64,000 nucleotides of DNA from Sideroxyarcus sp045866275 (GCA_045866275.1 BAAFRX010000001.1:62001-126000), one strand, 5' to 3'. Counted from the first letter of the stretch, positions 16,914 to 25,282 are shown. Notes: generated by a model not told the origin, from the letters alone. Numbers and translations are program-made.

Positions 16914-19307
16914 ATGAATAGTCCGATGCAGGGCAACGCAAACGAGATGGGCGCGCGCCTGGAATTTACCCGCAACCTCAACCACGTCACCAACAAGATC
17001 CATGCGACCAGCAACATCGACGAGATCATGCTCGATGTCAGCAAGGATATTTGCGCCCTGTTCAATGCCGATCGCCTGACCATCTACGTCGTCGGCGACG
17101 ACAAGACCTCGCTGGTGTCCAAGGTCAAGACCGGGCTGAATTCGTTCAAGGACCTGAAGCTGCCGATCGCCGAGCAAAGCATTGCCGGTTACTGCGCCGC
17201 GCACAAGAAATTGCTCAACATCAAGGACGTGTACGACGTGCAGGAACTGGCGTCGCACAGCGCCACCCTGCGTTTCCTGCAGGATGTGGACAAGCGCACT
17301 GGCTACCGCACCAAGCAGATGCTGGTCGCACCGATCGTCGATGAGAAAGACGAACTGGTCGGCGTCATGCAGGTCATCAACAACAAGGCGGGCCAAGCCT
17401 TTCCGGCGGAGGTGGAAAATGGGGCGCAGGAACTGGCGCAGACCCTTGCCGTTGCCTTGCGCCAGCGCCAGCAACAAAGTGACGCGATCAAGACCAAATA
17501 CGATTATCTGGTGGCGGATGCGGTCATGTCGGCGGCCGAGTTCGATCTGGCAACGCGCACCGCCCGCCGCAAGGGGGTCGACATCGAGAACGTGCTGATC
17601 GACGAATTCAATATCAAGGTCGATGCACTGGGAGCGGCCCTCTCGAAGTTCTTCAATGTGCCCTACGAGCCGTTCCGGGCGGACCGCATCAAGCCCTCCG
17701 AGTTGTTGCGCAACCTGCGCCGCGAGTACGTCGAGAGCAGCCACTGGGTGCCGGTCGATGACACGCCGGAAGGCCTGGTCATTCTCACCACCGACCCCGA
17801 GCGGATTCAGACCTCGCGCGTGGTCAACAACATCTTCCCCAAGAACCGGCTGATCTACAAGGTCTGCACCCAGCGCGAATTCAAGGCCACCCTGGACGCC
17901 TTCTACGGCGGCGGCAACAGCTCGGTCGGGGATATCACCGGCAGTTTCGGCGACTCCGAATCGATGGACGATCTGCTCACTTCGCTCGGCAGCGACGAAG
18001 ATGAGGAATCGAGCGGCGTCAACCAGGACGACCTCAACGCGGCCGCCGACAACGAGCTGGTCAAGCTGGTCAACAAGATCATCATCGATGCCTACAAGAT
18101 GGGCGCATCCGACATCCACATCGAACCGATGCCGGGCAAGGGCAAGACCGGTATCCGCCTGCGCAAGGACGGTTCGCTGCTGAACTACATCGAGATTCCG
18201 GCCACCTACCGCAATGCGCTGGTGACCCGGCTCAAGATCATGTGCGACCTCGATATCGCCGAGAAACGCCTGCCGCAGGACGGCAAGATCAAGTTCAAGA
18301 AATACGGCCAGCTCGACATCGAGCTGCGCGTGGCGACCATTCCCTCGCAGGGCGGGGTGGAAGACGTGGTGATGCGTATCCTCGCCTCGGGCGAGCCGAT
18401 CCCGCTGGACAACATGGGCTTTTCCGAGCGCAATCTGGAGCTGATCAAAAAGACCGTAAGCAAACCCTATGGGTTGTTCTTCGTGTGCGGCCCGACCGGT
18501 TCCGGCAAGACCACCACGCTGCACTCCATCCTCAAGCACATCAATACGCCGGACACCAAGATCTGGACTGCGGAAGACCCGGTGGAAATCACGCAAAAGG
18601 GCCTGCGCCAGGTGCAGATCAACAAAAAGGCGGGACTGGATTTCGCCACCATCATGCGCGCCTTCCTGCGCGCCGACCCGGACGTGATCATGGTCGGCGA
18701 AATGCGCGACAAGGAGACGGTCTCGATCGGCATCGAGGCCTCGCTCACCGGCCACCTGGTATTTGCCACCCTGCACACCAACAGCGCGCCGGAATCCATC
18801 ATCCGTCTGCTTGACATGGGCATGGACCCGTTCAATTTTGCCGATGCCCTGCTCGGGATTCTCGCGCAGCGTCTGGCGAAACGGCTGTGCAAGCATTGCA
18901 AGAAACCGCACATCGCCACCCAGGACGAGATCAAGACCCTGCTTGCCGAATACGTGGAAGAGCTGAAAAACACCGAGCGCTGGAAGAAAGATCCCGCGAC
19001 CGGATTGAAAGAGCAGTATGCGGAATGGATCAAGCTGTTCGGCGACGACAAAGGGCAGGTCACGCTGTATGAAAAAGTCGGCTGCGACAAATGCGCCAAC
19101 ACCGGCTATGCCGGCCGCGTCGGCCTGCACGAATTGCTGATCGGTACCGACCCGGTGAAAAAAGCCATCCAGGAACATGCGCGCGTCGCCGAACTGTTCG
19201 CCATCGCATTGGATGAGGGCATGCGCACCCTGAAGCAGGATGGTATCGAAAAAGTACTGAGCGGCATCACCGACATCCAGCAGGTGCGCGCGGTCTGCAT
19301 CAAATAA
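16914..19307 (+). CDS. GAF-domain GspE/PilB-family secretion or pilus ATPase
   Basis: A 797-residue ATPase. The N-terminal GAF domain (~35-185) is unusual for this family. Then come a GspE N-terminal (MshEN-like) region (~195-345), an acidic serine-rich linker (~350-375) and the hexameric ATPase core with Walker A GPTGSGKTTT (~525), Walker B VIMVGEMRD (~588), and the zinc-binding cysteine pairs CKHCKK (~658) and CDKCANTG (~724). ATG 16914 has a strong GAGGGGAAG in front; an upstream start at 16869 would run into the CNB gene. It is presumed to power pilus assembly or type II secretion under control of a GAF ligand. A pilin gene lies 2.5 kb downstream; no other pilus machinery genes are in the window. 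Confidence 0.88.
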   Translation: MNSPMQGNANEMGARLEFTRNLNHVTNKIHATSNIDEIMLDVSKDICALFNADRLTIYVVGDDKTSLVSKVKTGLNSFKDLKLPIAEQSIAGYCAAHKKLLNIKDVYDVQELASHSATLRFLQDVDKRTGYRTKQMLVAPIVDEKDELVGVMQVINNKAGQAFPAEVENGAQELAQTLAVALRQRQQQSDAIKTKYDYLVADAVMSAAEFDLATRTARRKGVDIENVLIDEFNIKVDALGAALSKFFNVPYEPFRADRIKPSELLRNLRREYVESSHWVPVDDTPEGLVILTTDPERIQTSRVVNNIFPKNRLIYKVCTQREFKATLDAFYGGGNSSVGDITGSFGDSESMDDLLTSLGSDEDEESSGVNQDDLNAAADNELVKLVNKIIIDAYKMGASDIHIEPMPGKGKTGIRLRKDGSLLNYIEIPATYRNALVTRLKIMCDLDIAEKRLPQDGKIKFKKYGQLDIELRVATIPSQGGVEDVVMRILASGEPIPLDNMGFSERNLELIKKTVSKPYGLFFVCGPTGSGKTTTLHSILKHINTPDTKIWTAEDPVEITQKGLRQVQINKKAGLDFATIMRAFLRADPDVIMVGEMRDKETVSIGIEASLTGHLVFATLHTNSAPESIIRLLDMGMDPFNFADALLGILAQRLAKRLCKHCKKPHIATQDEIKTLLAEYVEELKNTERWKKDPATGLKEQYAEWIKLFGDDKGQVTLYEKVGCDKCANTGYAGRVGLHELLIGTDPVKKAIQEHARVAELFAIALDEGMRTLKQDGIEKVLSGITDIQQVRAVCIK

Positions 19308-19340
19308 TTGGGTTTTATGGGTTGGGCCGGCAACGGCAGG

Positions 19341-19523
19341 ATAAATTCAAATCCATGTCGGGTTGCGCCCAGAAGGTACGAGAACCCCTGCGGGGAACCC
19401 GACCCACAGGGAGCAGCGGGGTTGTGGGTCGGACTTGAGTCCGACAAGGCAGGATGAATTCGAACCCCCTGTCGGGTTACCCCGCAGGGGTTCTTGTCCC
19501 CTTGGGGAAAACCCGCCCCACAG
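19341..19523. repeat. Palindromic repeat cluster upstream of the HD-GYP gene
   Basis: Contains a perfect hairpin GTCGGAC-TTGA-GTCCGAC at 19428-19445 and longer GTCGGGTT...AACCCGAC pairs (19357-19364 with 19396-19403, and from 19471). Bases 19463-19523 are a 61-base module identical to 21284-21344. The cluster fills the 236-base gap before the GAF-HD-GYP gene; I see no recognisable promoter in it. Confidence 0.85.
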
Positions 19524-19543
19524 TGACTCACAGAGGAATCGAA

Positions 19544-21247
19544 ATGAAAACCGGCAAGGTCAATGCGCATCCCGTTGATGCGCACGTTCAACGTGCAGAG
19601 ATGGAAGGGCTGCTCAACCGCCTGGCTGACCTCAACGCCATCGGTGCCTCGCTTTCCAGCGAGCGCAATCTGGGTAAGTTGCTGGAAAGCATCGTGGGGG
19701 CGGCGATGAAGATCACCCGTGCCGATGCCGGCACGCTGTACCTGCTCGATGCGGAAAAACAGGCGCTGACCTTCGAGATTCTGCACAACCGCTCTCTGGG
19801 CATTCGCATGGGCGGGACGTCTGGCGAGTCCATTCCGTTTTATCCCATCCACCTGACCGGCAAGGACGGGCGGCCCAACCATGCGATGGTCGTCAGCCAC
19901 GCCGCATTGAGCGGGGAGACCGTCAACATTCCCGACGCGTACATCGCCGAGGGGTTCGACTTTTCCGGGACCAAGAAATTCGACGCCAAGACCGGCTACC
20001 ACTCGCGTTCCTTCCTGGCCGTGCCGATGCGCGACCACGAGCACGAAGTGATCGGCGTTGTGCAGCTCATCAATGCGCTCGACGCAACGGGCAAGGTGCG
20101 CCAGTTCTCGCAGGACGACCAGAAACTGCTCGAGTCGCTGACTTCGCAGGCTGCCATTGCCGTCAGAAATCAGCGTCTGATCCAGCACCTGGAAGAACTG
20201 TTCGAGGCATTTATCCAGCTCATCAACACCGCGATCGACGACAAATCGCCCTACACCGGCGGGCATTGCGCGCGCGTGCCGGTGCTGACCATGATGCTGG
20301 CCGAGGCCGCCAGCCGCACCGCAGCCGGGCCGCTCAAGGATTTTTCACTGACCGACCAGGATCGCTACGAACTGAAGATGGCCGGTCTGCTGCACGACTG
20401 CGGCAAGATCACCACACCGGTGCACGTGGTGGACAAGGCGACCAAGCTGCACACCCTGTTCGACCGTATCCACCTGATCGACACCCGCTTCGAAGTGCTC
20501 AAGCGTGATGCCGAGATTGAAATGCTTCATGCGTTGCACGAGTTGCATCCATCGTCCTCTCCCGTCGGGGCAGGGATGGGGCGGGGGAAAAGCGGCGACG
20601 AAGCCGCCGTCCGCGCCCAATACGCTGCGCGGCTGCGCCAGCTTGACGACGACCGCGAATTCCTCCGCAACAGCAACATCGGCGGCGAAAAGATGTCGGA
20701 TCCCGATGTCGAGCGGGTGCAGCGTATCGCCCGTTACCGCTGGCGCAATGCGGCGGGCGTGGAAGCAGATTTCCTGTCGGCGGACGAACTGGAAAACCTC
20801 ACCATCCGCGCCGGCACCCTCACCGCCGCCGAGCGCGAGATCATCAACCACCACATCGTGGTCACCATCAAGATGCTGGAATCGCTGCCCTGGCCCAAGC
20901 ACCTCAAGCGCGTGCCGGAATACGCGGGCGGCCACCACGAGCGCATGGATGGCAAGGGCTATCCCAGAGGGCTCACGCGCGAGCAGATGTCGGTGCAGGC
21001 GCGGCTGATGGGCATCGCCGACATCTTCGAGGCGCTCACCGCCAAGGACCGCCCGTACAAGGAAGGCAAGACGCTCACCGAGTCGCTGACCATCCTGGGC
21101 AAATTCAAGGAAAACGGCCACATCGACCCAGACCTGTTCGACGTATTTATCCGCGAAAAGGTCTATCTGGACTATGCGCGGAAATTTCTTGCGCCGGAGC
21201 AGATCGACGCGGTGGATGAAACGCGCATCCCCGGCTACAGCCCATGA
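19544..21247 (+). CDS. GAF-HD-GYP domain protein (probable c-di-GMP phosphodiesterase)
   Basis: A 567-residue cytoplasmic protein: GAF domain (~25-205), then an HD-GYP domain with metal-binding LLHDCGKI (~280) and HHERMDGKGYP (~464). HD-GYP domains hydrolyse c-di-GMP. About 180 residues separate the two motifs, far more than in RpfG-like proteins. The excess includes a Gly/Ser-rich stretch (~337-353) whose DNA (20550-20597) looks like repeat-derived CTCTCCCG/GGGGCGGG sequence. ATG 19544 has AGAGGA upstream; the longer in-frame extension would be translated repeat DNA and is rejected. The gene is flanked by 61-bp direct repeats. Confidence 0.92.
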   Translation: MKTGKVNAHPVDAHVQRAEMEGLLNRLADLNAIGASLSSERNLGKLLESIVGAAMKITRADAGTLYLLDAEKQALTFEILHNRSLGIRMGGTSGESIPFYPIHLTGKDGRPNHAMVVSHAALSGETVNIPDAYIAEGFDFSGTKKFDAKTGYHSRSFLAVPMRDHEHEVIGVVQLINALDATGKVRQFSQDDQKLLESLTSQAAIAVRNQRLIQHLEELFEAFIQLINTAIDDKSPYTGGHCARVPVLTMMLAEAASRTAAGPLKDFSLTDQDRYELKMAGLLHDCGKITTPVHVVDKATKLHTLFDRIHLIDTRFEVLKRDAEIEMLHALHELHPSSSPVGAGMGRGKSGDEAAVRAQYAARLRQLDDDREFLRNSNIGGEKMSDPDVERVQRIARYRWRNAAGVEADFLSADELENLTIRAGTLTAAEREIINHHIVVTIKMLESLPWPKHLKRVPEYAGGHHERMDGKGYPRGLTREQMSVQARLMGIADIFEALTAKDRPYKEGKTLTESLTILGKFKENGHIDPDLFDVFIREKVYLDYARKFLAPEQIDAVDETRIPGYSP

Positions 21248-21283
21248 TCCCATCAGTGCAATCCGGCGCGGCAGGGAAATTCA

Positions 21284-21470
21284 AACCCCCTGTCGGGTTA
21301 CCCCGCAGGGGTTCTTGTCCCCTTGGGGAAAACCCGCCCCACAGGGAGCGGCGGGTTTGTGGGTCGGACTTCAGTCCGACAAGGCAGGATGAATTCGAAC
21401 CCCATGTCGGGTTGAAACCCGACCCACAGGGAGCAGCGGGGGTTTGTTCAGTCCGACGCGGCAGGATAAA
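21284..21470. repeat. Palindromic repeat cluster downstream of the HD-GYP gene
   Basis: Bases 21284-21344 duplicate 19463-19523 exactly. They are followed by hairpins GTCGGAC-TTCA-GTCCGAC (21363-21380) and GTCGGGT-TGAA-ACCCGAC (21406-21423). The gap 21248-21763 otherwise holds only the pilin promoter at 21585-21600 and its ~150-base leader. I see no gene in it. Confidence 0.85.
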
Positions 21471-21584
21471 TTCAACCCCACCGTTCGACCATGGATTGAC
21501 AAAAAACGTCACCTGGCGTGCGAATTTTGGCAGCCCGGTCTGAATCGCCAGCCCGGGAACCCGGCATAACAGGGCGTTTGCCGA

Positions 21585-21600
21585 TGGCACGCAACCTGCT
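21585..21600 (+). promoter_or_regulatory. Sigma54 (RpoN) promoter of the pilin gene
   Basis: TGGCAC-N5-CTGCT: the -24 GG and -12 GC dinucleotides are 10 bases apart as required, and only one base differs from the TGGCAC-N5-TTGCW consensus. It predicts a start near 21612 and a ~150-base leader before pilA. PilA promoters of this type are activated by PilR in Pseudomonas; no pilSR is in the window. Confidence 0.75.
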
Positions 21601-21763
21601 AGTATTCGCCCGCACACCTCGTGTGTGCCCGTCAGCCAGATCACGGCGCGGCGGAGTCCATGGTGCGTAAAGGGCGGAAAGCGGTCCGATCCAACCCAAG
21701 GAATTCGTCAGGCAGTGGTCGGGTTGCCAAGGGCAACGTTCCAAACCGCAAAGGAGAATGACA

Positions 21764-22234
21764 ATGAAGCAAATCCAAAAAGGTTTCACCCTGATCGAAC
21801 TGATGATCGTGGTCGCGATTATCGGTATTCTGGCTGCTGTGGCGATTCCGGCTTACAGCGATTACACCCGTAAGGCAAAATTCACCGAAGTTGTGCAAGC
21901 AACACAAGCAGTCAAGACGGCGGTTGAACTTTGTCTTTCCGATGAAAATGGGGCGGTTGACAATTGTCTTCCTGGGGGTACCGGCGGGGTGCCTGCCAAT
22001 AATGCTTCCTACCCAAATTCGAAGTATATTCAATCGGTTGTGGTTGCAGGGCAAACGGGCACAAACGCCGATGGCACTTATGCCAACATGCACCTTGTAG
22101 CCACCGCGAAAAACGCAAATGGCTTGCGCGGTGAGGATTACGAGCTGGTTCCAAATTTCGATGCCGCAAGAGGCGTTACTTGGGCTCTCGACACAGCTCA
22201 AAGCTCCTGCTTCACGGCGAATATTTGTAAGTAA
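21764..22234 (+). CDS. pilA: Type IV major pilin (PilA-like)
   Basis: A 156-residue prepilin. The leader MKQIQKG is followed by FTLIELMIVVAIIGILAAV, the type III prepilin signal cut by PilD after Gly with Phe N-methylated and Glu at +5. The C-terminal part has two cysteine pairs (ELC..DNC and SSC...IC), one able to form the usual D-region disulfide. ATG 21764 is chosen because AAGGAG at 21751-21756 is then 7 bases away. It is a structural subunit of type IV pili (motility, adhesion, DNA uptake) and ends in a UUCG-loop terminator. Confidence 0.94.
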   Translation: MKQIQKGFTLIELMIVVAIIGILAAVAIPAYSDYTRKAKFTEVVQATQAVKTAVELCLSDENGAVDNCLPGGTGGVPANNASYPNSKYIQSVVVAGQTGTNADGTYANMHLVATAKNANGLRGEDYELVPNFDAARGVTWALDTAQSSCFTANICK

Positions 22235-22255
22235 TTTGCAGGTTGTTGGTAATTC

Positions 22256-22282
22256 AAGCCCCTCTTCGGAGGGGCTTTTTCT
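22256..22282 (+). terminator. Terminator after pilA
   Basis: Stem AAGCCCCTC / GAGGGGCTT closed by a TTCG tetraloop and followed by TTTTTCTT. It ends 12 bases before the next start codon, so the membrane-protein gene would depend on read-through or another promoter. Confidence 0.9.
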
Positions 22283-22293
22283 TGGAGTGGATG

Positions 22294-24018
22294 ATGTCAA
22301 TCAAACGGAAACTAATCTATGTGATGGTTTTGATCTGCACAACCGCAATGCTGTATGGTCAGTTTCTGTGGAACCCGATCGTGTTCGACGATTCGCCATT
22401 CTTCATGGTCAACGCCAGCGGCCATCAGCCGGTGGATGATTATCGTTATTCGCCCCTTGAATTACGTTCCTTGCCTTACGCGACGCTGGCCTGGGGCAAG
22501 GCAGCTTTTGGTCTCGACATGCTGCACTTTCGCATCGAGAACCTGCTGCTGCACGCGGCGGTTGCCGTGGTATTGTTTTTCTTTTTATCCCGTGTGTTCG
22601 GGGCGGTTGGTGGGTCGGACTGTGCGTGTGGTGTAGGGGCGTCAGACCCGTACAGCCACGGCCTACCCCTCGCGGGTGTCAGTCCGACACGGCCCGTCGA
22701 ATCCCATGGTGCTGTCGGGTTGAAACCCGACCTACAGACGGCATCGAAGTTGTCGCCCGATACGTTGGCGTTCTGCGCCGCGTTGTTGTTTGCCCTGCAC
22801 CCCGTCGCAGTCTATGCGGCGGGTTATCTGGTTCAGCGCACCATCCTGATGGCAACCTTGTTCAGTCTGCTGGCGATGCTGGCCTGGTTGCACGGCGATG
22901 AGCGAGAAAGCAAACCGTGGCTGTGGGCGAGCGCATTTTTTTATTACCTTGCAGTGTTTAGCAAGGAACACGCGATCATGCTGCCTGCGGTATTGCTGGC
23001 ACTGACCGTAATGCTGCATAGCGACTGGAAGGAAAAATTTCAACGAAATTGGACAGTGCTGCTGGCAATGTGCGGCGTGGCGCTGTTTGTCCTGTTCTCG
23101 AAGATTGGCATTCTGGGTTCGGTGTATGAGCCTGGTGCGCCGGAAATGCTGGCCGAGCCGGAAAGCAATCTCAATTATCCGTTAAGTGTATTGACGCAAA
23201 CATGGCTATTTTTCAAGTATGCAGCTCTGTGGCTGTTCCCGAATCCGCACTGGATGTCGGTGGACATGCGCGAACCGTTTGCGACTTCGCTGTGGTCAGG
23301 CTATCTCGCAGCCTTTTTCGCTTTCCTGGCTTGGGGCGCGCTGGCGGGGTGGCTGCTGTTCAAGCGGGGGCGTCTGGGATTGCTTGGCTTTGCGCTGTCG
23401 TTTCCGTGGCTGATGTTCCTGCCGGAGTTTTCCACCGTGCGCATCCAGGAAAGTTTCGTGCTGTATCGCAGCTATCTGTGGGCGGCGGGGGCATGCGCGG
23501 TGTTGCCGCTGCTGCTGGACCGGCTGGACAAGCACATGGCGGGTGTTGTGATTGCTGCGATTGCGCTGGCCATGATTCCGATTTCGATGGACCGGCTGGC
23601 TACATTTTCCCATCCACTGACACTTTGGGATGATGCGGCAAAGTTGTTGAAACAGGACGCACCACTGCCTGGAAGTGCGCGGATCTATAACAATCGCGGC
23701 CTTGAGCGACTTGAATTAAATCAATTCACTGATGCACGAAGTGACTTTGAAATGGCGATTCGTCTTAATCCAAACTCTCCATTTGCATATACCAACTTGG
23801 GAGCCTTGTACCTGAAAGTAGGCCAGCCTGAAGAGGCTATCCGGGCTTTCGATATGGCGATAAAGATTATGCAGTCATCAGGCAGGAATTTGGATAGCCG
23901 TCCATTCTTGGGTAAGGGGAAAGCTTATGAAGCAATGGGAGAAATGACTGCAGCCAGACGCCACTATGAAATGTCGTGCAAGATAGCAAACAAAGGTTGC
24001 GACAAATTGGTCGATTGA
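22294..24018 (+). CDS. GT-C-like membrane glycosyltransferase with C-terminal TPRs
   Basis: A 574-residue protein with about ten membrane segments followed by ~120 residues with two to three TPR motifs (ARIYNNRGLERLELNQ..., SPFAYTNLGALYLKVG). The first luminal loop has FDDSPFF and the next helices HFRIENLLLH, as in TMTC/PMT-type GT-C glycosyltransferases, which carry an acidic pair there. Next to pilA it is a candidate pilin O-glycosyltransferase, an inference from position. Bases ~22608-22745 encode a Gly/Pro-rich stretch (~residues 106-150) made of the local palindromic repeat, apparently inserted in frame between two helices. ATG 22291 is an alternative start. Confidence 0.72.
   Translation: MSIKRKLIYVMVLICTTAMLYGQFLWNPIVFDDSPFFMVNASGHQPVDDYRYSPLELRSLPYATLAWGKAAFGLDMLHFRIENLLLHAAVAVVLFFFLSRVFGAVGGSDCACGVGASDPYSHGLPLAGVSPTRPVESHGAVGLKPDLQTASKLSPDTLAFCAALLFALHPVAVYAAGYLVQRTILMATLFSLLAMLAWLHGDERESKPWLWASAFFYYLAVFSKEHAIMLPAVLLALTVMLHSDWKEKFQRNWTVLLAMCGVALFVLFSKIGILGSVYEPGAPEMLAEPESNLNYPLSVLTQTWLFFKYAALWLFPNPHWMSVDMREPFATSLWSGYLAAFFAFLAWGALAGWLLFKRGRLGLLGFALSFPWLMFLPEFSTVRIQESFVLYRSYLWAAGACAVLPLLLDRLDKHMAGVVIAAIALAMIPISMDRLATFSHPLTLWDDAAKLLKQDAPLPGSARIYNNRGLERLELNQFTDARSDFEMAIRLNPNSPFAYTNLGALYLKVGQPEEAIRAFDMAIKIMQSSGRNLDSRPFLGKGKAYEAMGEMTAARRHYEMSCKIANKGCDKLVD
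22608..22745. repeat. Palindromic repeat inside the GT-C-like gene
   Basis: Contains GTCGGACT near 22615 pairing with AGTCCGAC near 22681-22688, plus a perfect GTCGGGT-TGAA-ACCCGAC hairpin at 22714-22731. It belongs to the same family as the intergenic repeats. It keeps the reading frame open and lies between two predicted membrane helices. Confidence 0.8.
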
Positions 24019-24177
24019 TTCCGCGCCATTTGGATAAACCCTCGTGCCGCCGCGTATTGGTGCTACAGCGCAGATAGATAATTTCCAAACTTGCCCTAAA
24101 GTTTCTGCCAGCCCTGCCGATGACCTGTACGTGCAACATGCTGAACCCTTCTCCCGGCATGGCATATCACCTGACCG

Positions 24178-24220
24178 CCTTTGCCGGGATCAATCCCCGG
24201 GCAGAGGGGGTTCTTTTTTT
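24178..24220 (+). terminator. Terminator of the pilin/glycosyltransferase region
   Basis: A long stem (CCTTTG-CCGGG against CCCGG-G-CAGAGG, one bulge) with a 7-base loop, ending in GGGGGTTCTTTTTTT. It lies 160 bases after the TPR protein gene. I see no gene in 24019-24177. Confidence 0.8.
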
Positions 24221-24264
24221 GTAGGAAACTTTCCTAGTCGTACCGTGCAGAACCTTCCTAGGTG

Positions 24265-24290
24265 AAAATCGGAAGACCTCCGATTTTTTT
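24265..24290 (+). terminator. Second hairpin with T-tract upstream of flhD
   Basis: A 9-bp stem (AAAATCGGA / TCCGATTTT) with loop AGACC runs into TTTTTTT. It sits 45 bases after the preceding terminator and about 60 bases before flhD. It may be a back-up terminator, an attenuator in the flhDC leader, or the end of a short RNA starting near 24222. Confidence 0.75.
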
Positions 24291-24351
24291 CTGTGCTTCA
24301 TCCCCGCAGAATGCGACCGTCGAATTGAGACAGCATTCTTGAGGGGGCATG

Positions 24352-24672
24352 ATGAACACGAATCAGGTGCACGAAGAAATCCGCGAAACCAATCTTTCTT
24401 ACATGATGCTGGCGCAGCAGATGATCCGCAACGACAAGGCGAGCGCGATCTTTCGTCTGGGGGTGAGCGAGGAGATGGCCGAGCTGATCGCCGGGCTGTC
24501 ACCCGCGCAACTGCTGAAGATGGCCGACTCCAACATGCTGCTGTGCCGCTTCCGTTTCGACGAGCGCCTGCTGCTCAACATGGTTACCGATTACAACAAG
24601 GATCGCATGATGTCGAAGGCGCACGCCACCATCCTGATGGCGGGACAGCCGGTCGAGGCACTGGCTGTGTAG
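24352..24672 (+). CDS. flhD: Flagellar master transcriptional regulator FlhD
   Basis: A 106-residue protein with the FlhD core NLSYMMLAQQMIRNDKASA and CRFRFDERLL. With FlhC it forms the FlhD4C2 activator of class II flagellar genes. E. coli FlhD is slightly longer. ATG 24352 is chosen over ATG 24349 because GAGGGGG at 24341-24347 is otherwise only one base away. The gap to flhC contains two tandem palindromic hairpins (24673-24710). Confidence 0.93.
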   Translation: MNTNQVHEEIRETNLSYMMLAQQMIRNDKASAIFRLGVSEEMAELIAGLSPAQLLKMADSNMLLCRFRFDERLLLNMVTDYNKDRMMSKAHATILMAGQPVEALAV

Positions 24673-24710
24673 GTCGGACTTTAGTCCGACATGTCGGACT
24701 GAAGTCCGAC
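24673..24710. repeat. Tandem palindromic hairpins between flhD and flhC
   Basis: Two perfect hairpins in a row: GTCGGAC-TTTA-GTCCGAC (24673-24690) and GTCGGAC-TGAA-GTCCGAC (24693-24710). They begin right after the flhD stop codon and end 23 bases before flhC. There is no T-tract, so they are not terminators. They could affect mRNA stability or the FlhD:FlhC ratio. Confidence 0.88.
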
Positions 24711-24733
24711 CCACAAGAACGGGGAGCGAAGCG

Positions 24734-25282
24734 ATGCGCAACAAGAGTGTGGTGAACGAGGCGCGCGAGATCCAGATCGCGGTGGACCTGATCCATCTGG
24801 GGGCGCGCCTGCAACTGTTGCAGGAAGAGACACACCTTTCGCGCGAGCGCCTGCTCAAGCTGTACAAGGAGGTCAAGGGCGAGTCGCCTTCCAAGGGCAT
24901 GCTGCCCTATTCCACCGACTGGTTCATGAGCTGGTCGGCGAACATCCATTCTTCCCTGTTCATGGGGATTCACCAGTTCATGGCAAAGCATGCGGGGCTG
25001 ACCGGCGTCGAGGCGCTGGTCAAGAGCTACCGGCTGTATCTGGAACAATCCGAAACGGGCGATGACGAGCCGGTTTTGAGCATCACCCGCGCCTGGTTCC
25101 TGATTCGCTTTTTTGAGGCGGACATGATGCAGCTCACCACGTGCCACGAATGCGGCGGCCAGTTCGTGGTGCATACGCACGAGTTGTGCGAAACCTATGT
25201 CTGCGGCATCTGCAAGCCGCCGTCACGCGCTGGCAAGACCAAAAAAGCCAAGCAGGCGGAAGGTGTTGTTGCCACCCAGTAG
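24734..25282 (+). CDS. flhC: Flagellar master transcriptional activator FlhC
   Basis: A 182-residue partner of FlhD. The zinc site is visible near the C-terminus: TCHECGG (~135), then ELC...YVCGIC (~155-163). A basic tail (KTKKAKQ) follows. The helical N-terminal part contains the conserved DWFMSW segment. ATG 24734 is preceded by GGGGAGCGAAGCG. Together with FlhD it should act at the fliA and class II flagellar promoters elsewhere in the genome. Confidence 0.94.
   Translation: MRNKSVVNEAREIQIAVDLIHLGARLQLLQEETHLSRERLLKLYKEVKGESPSKGMLPYSTDWFMSWSANIHSSLFMGIHQFMAKHAGLTGVEALVKSYRLYLEQSETGDDEPVLSITRAWFLIRFFEADMMQLTTCHECGGQFVVHTHELCETYVCGICKPPSRAGKTKKAKQAEGVVATQ

Noticed and set aside
16848..19178. 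776-codon minus-strand open frame opposite the GAF-ATPase gene
   Set aside because: The plus strand has intact Walker and zinc motifs; the minus frame is an antisense shadow.
24019..24351. c-di-GMP riboswitch upstream of flhD
   Set aside because: No GEMM core or tetraloop-receptor features could be found; only terminator-like hairpins are visible.
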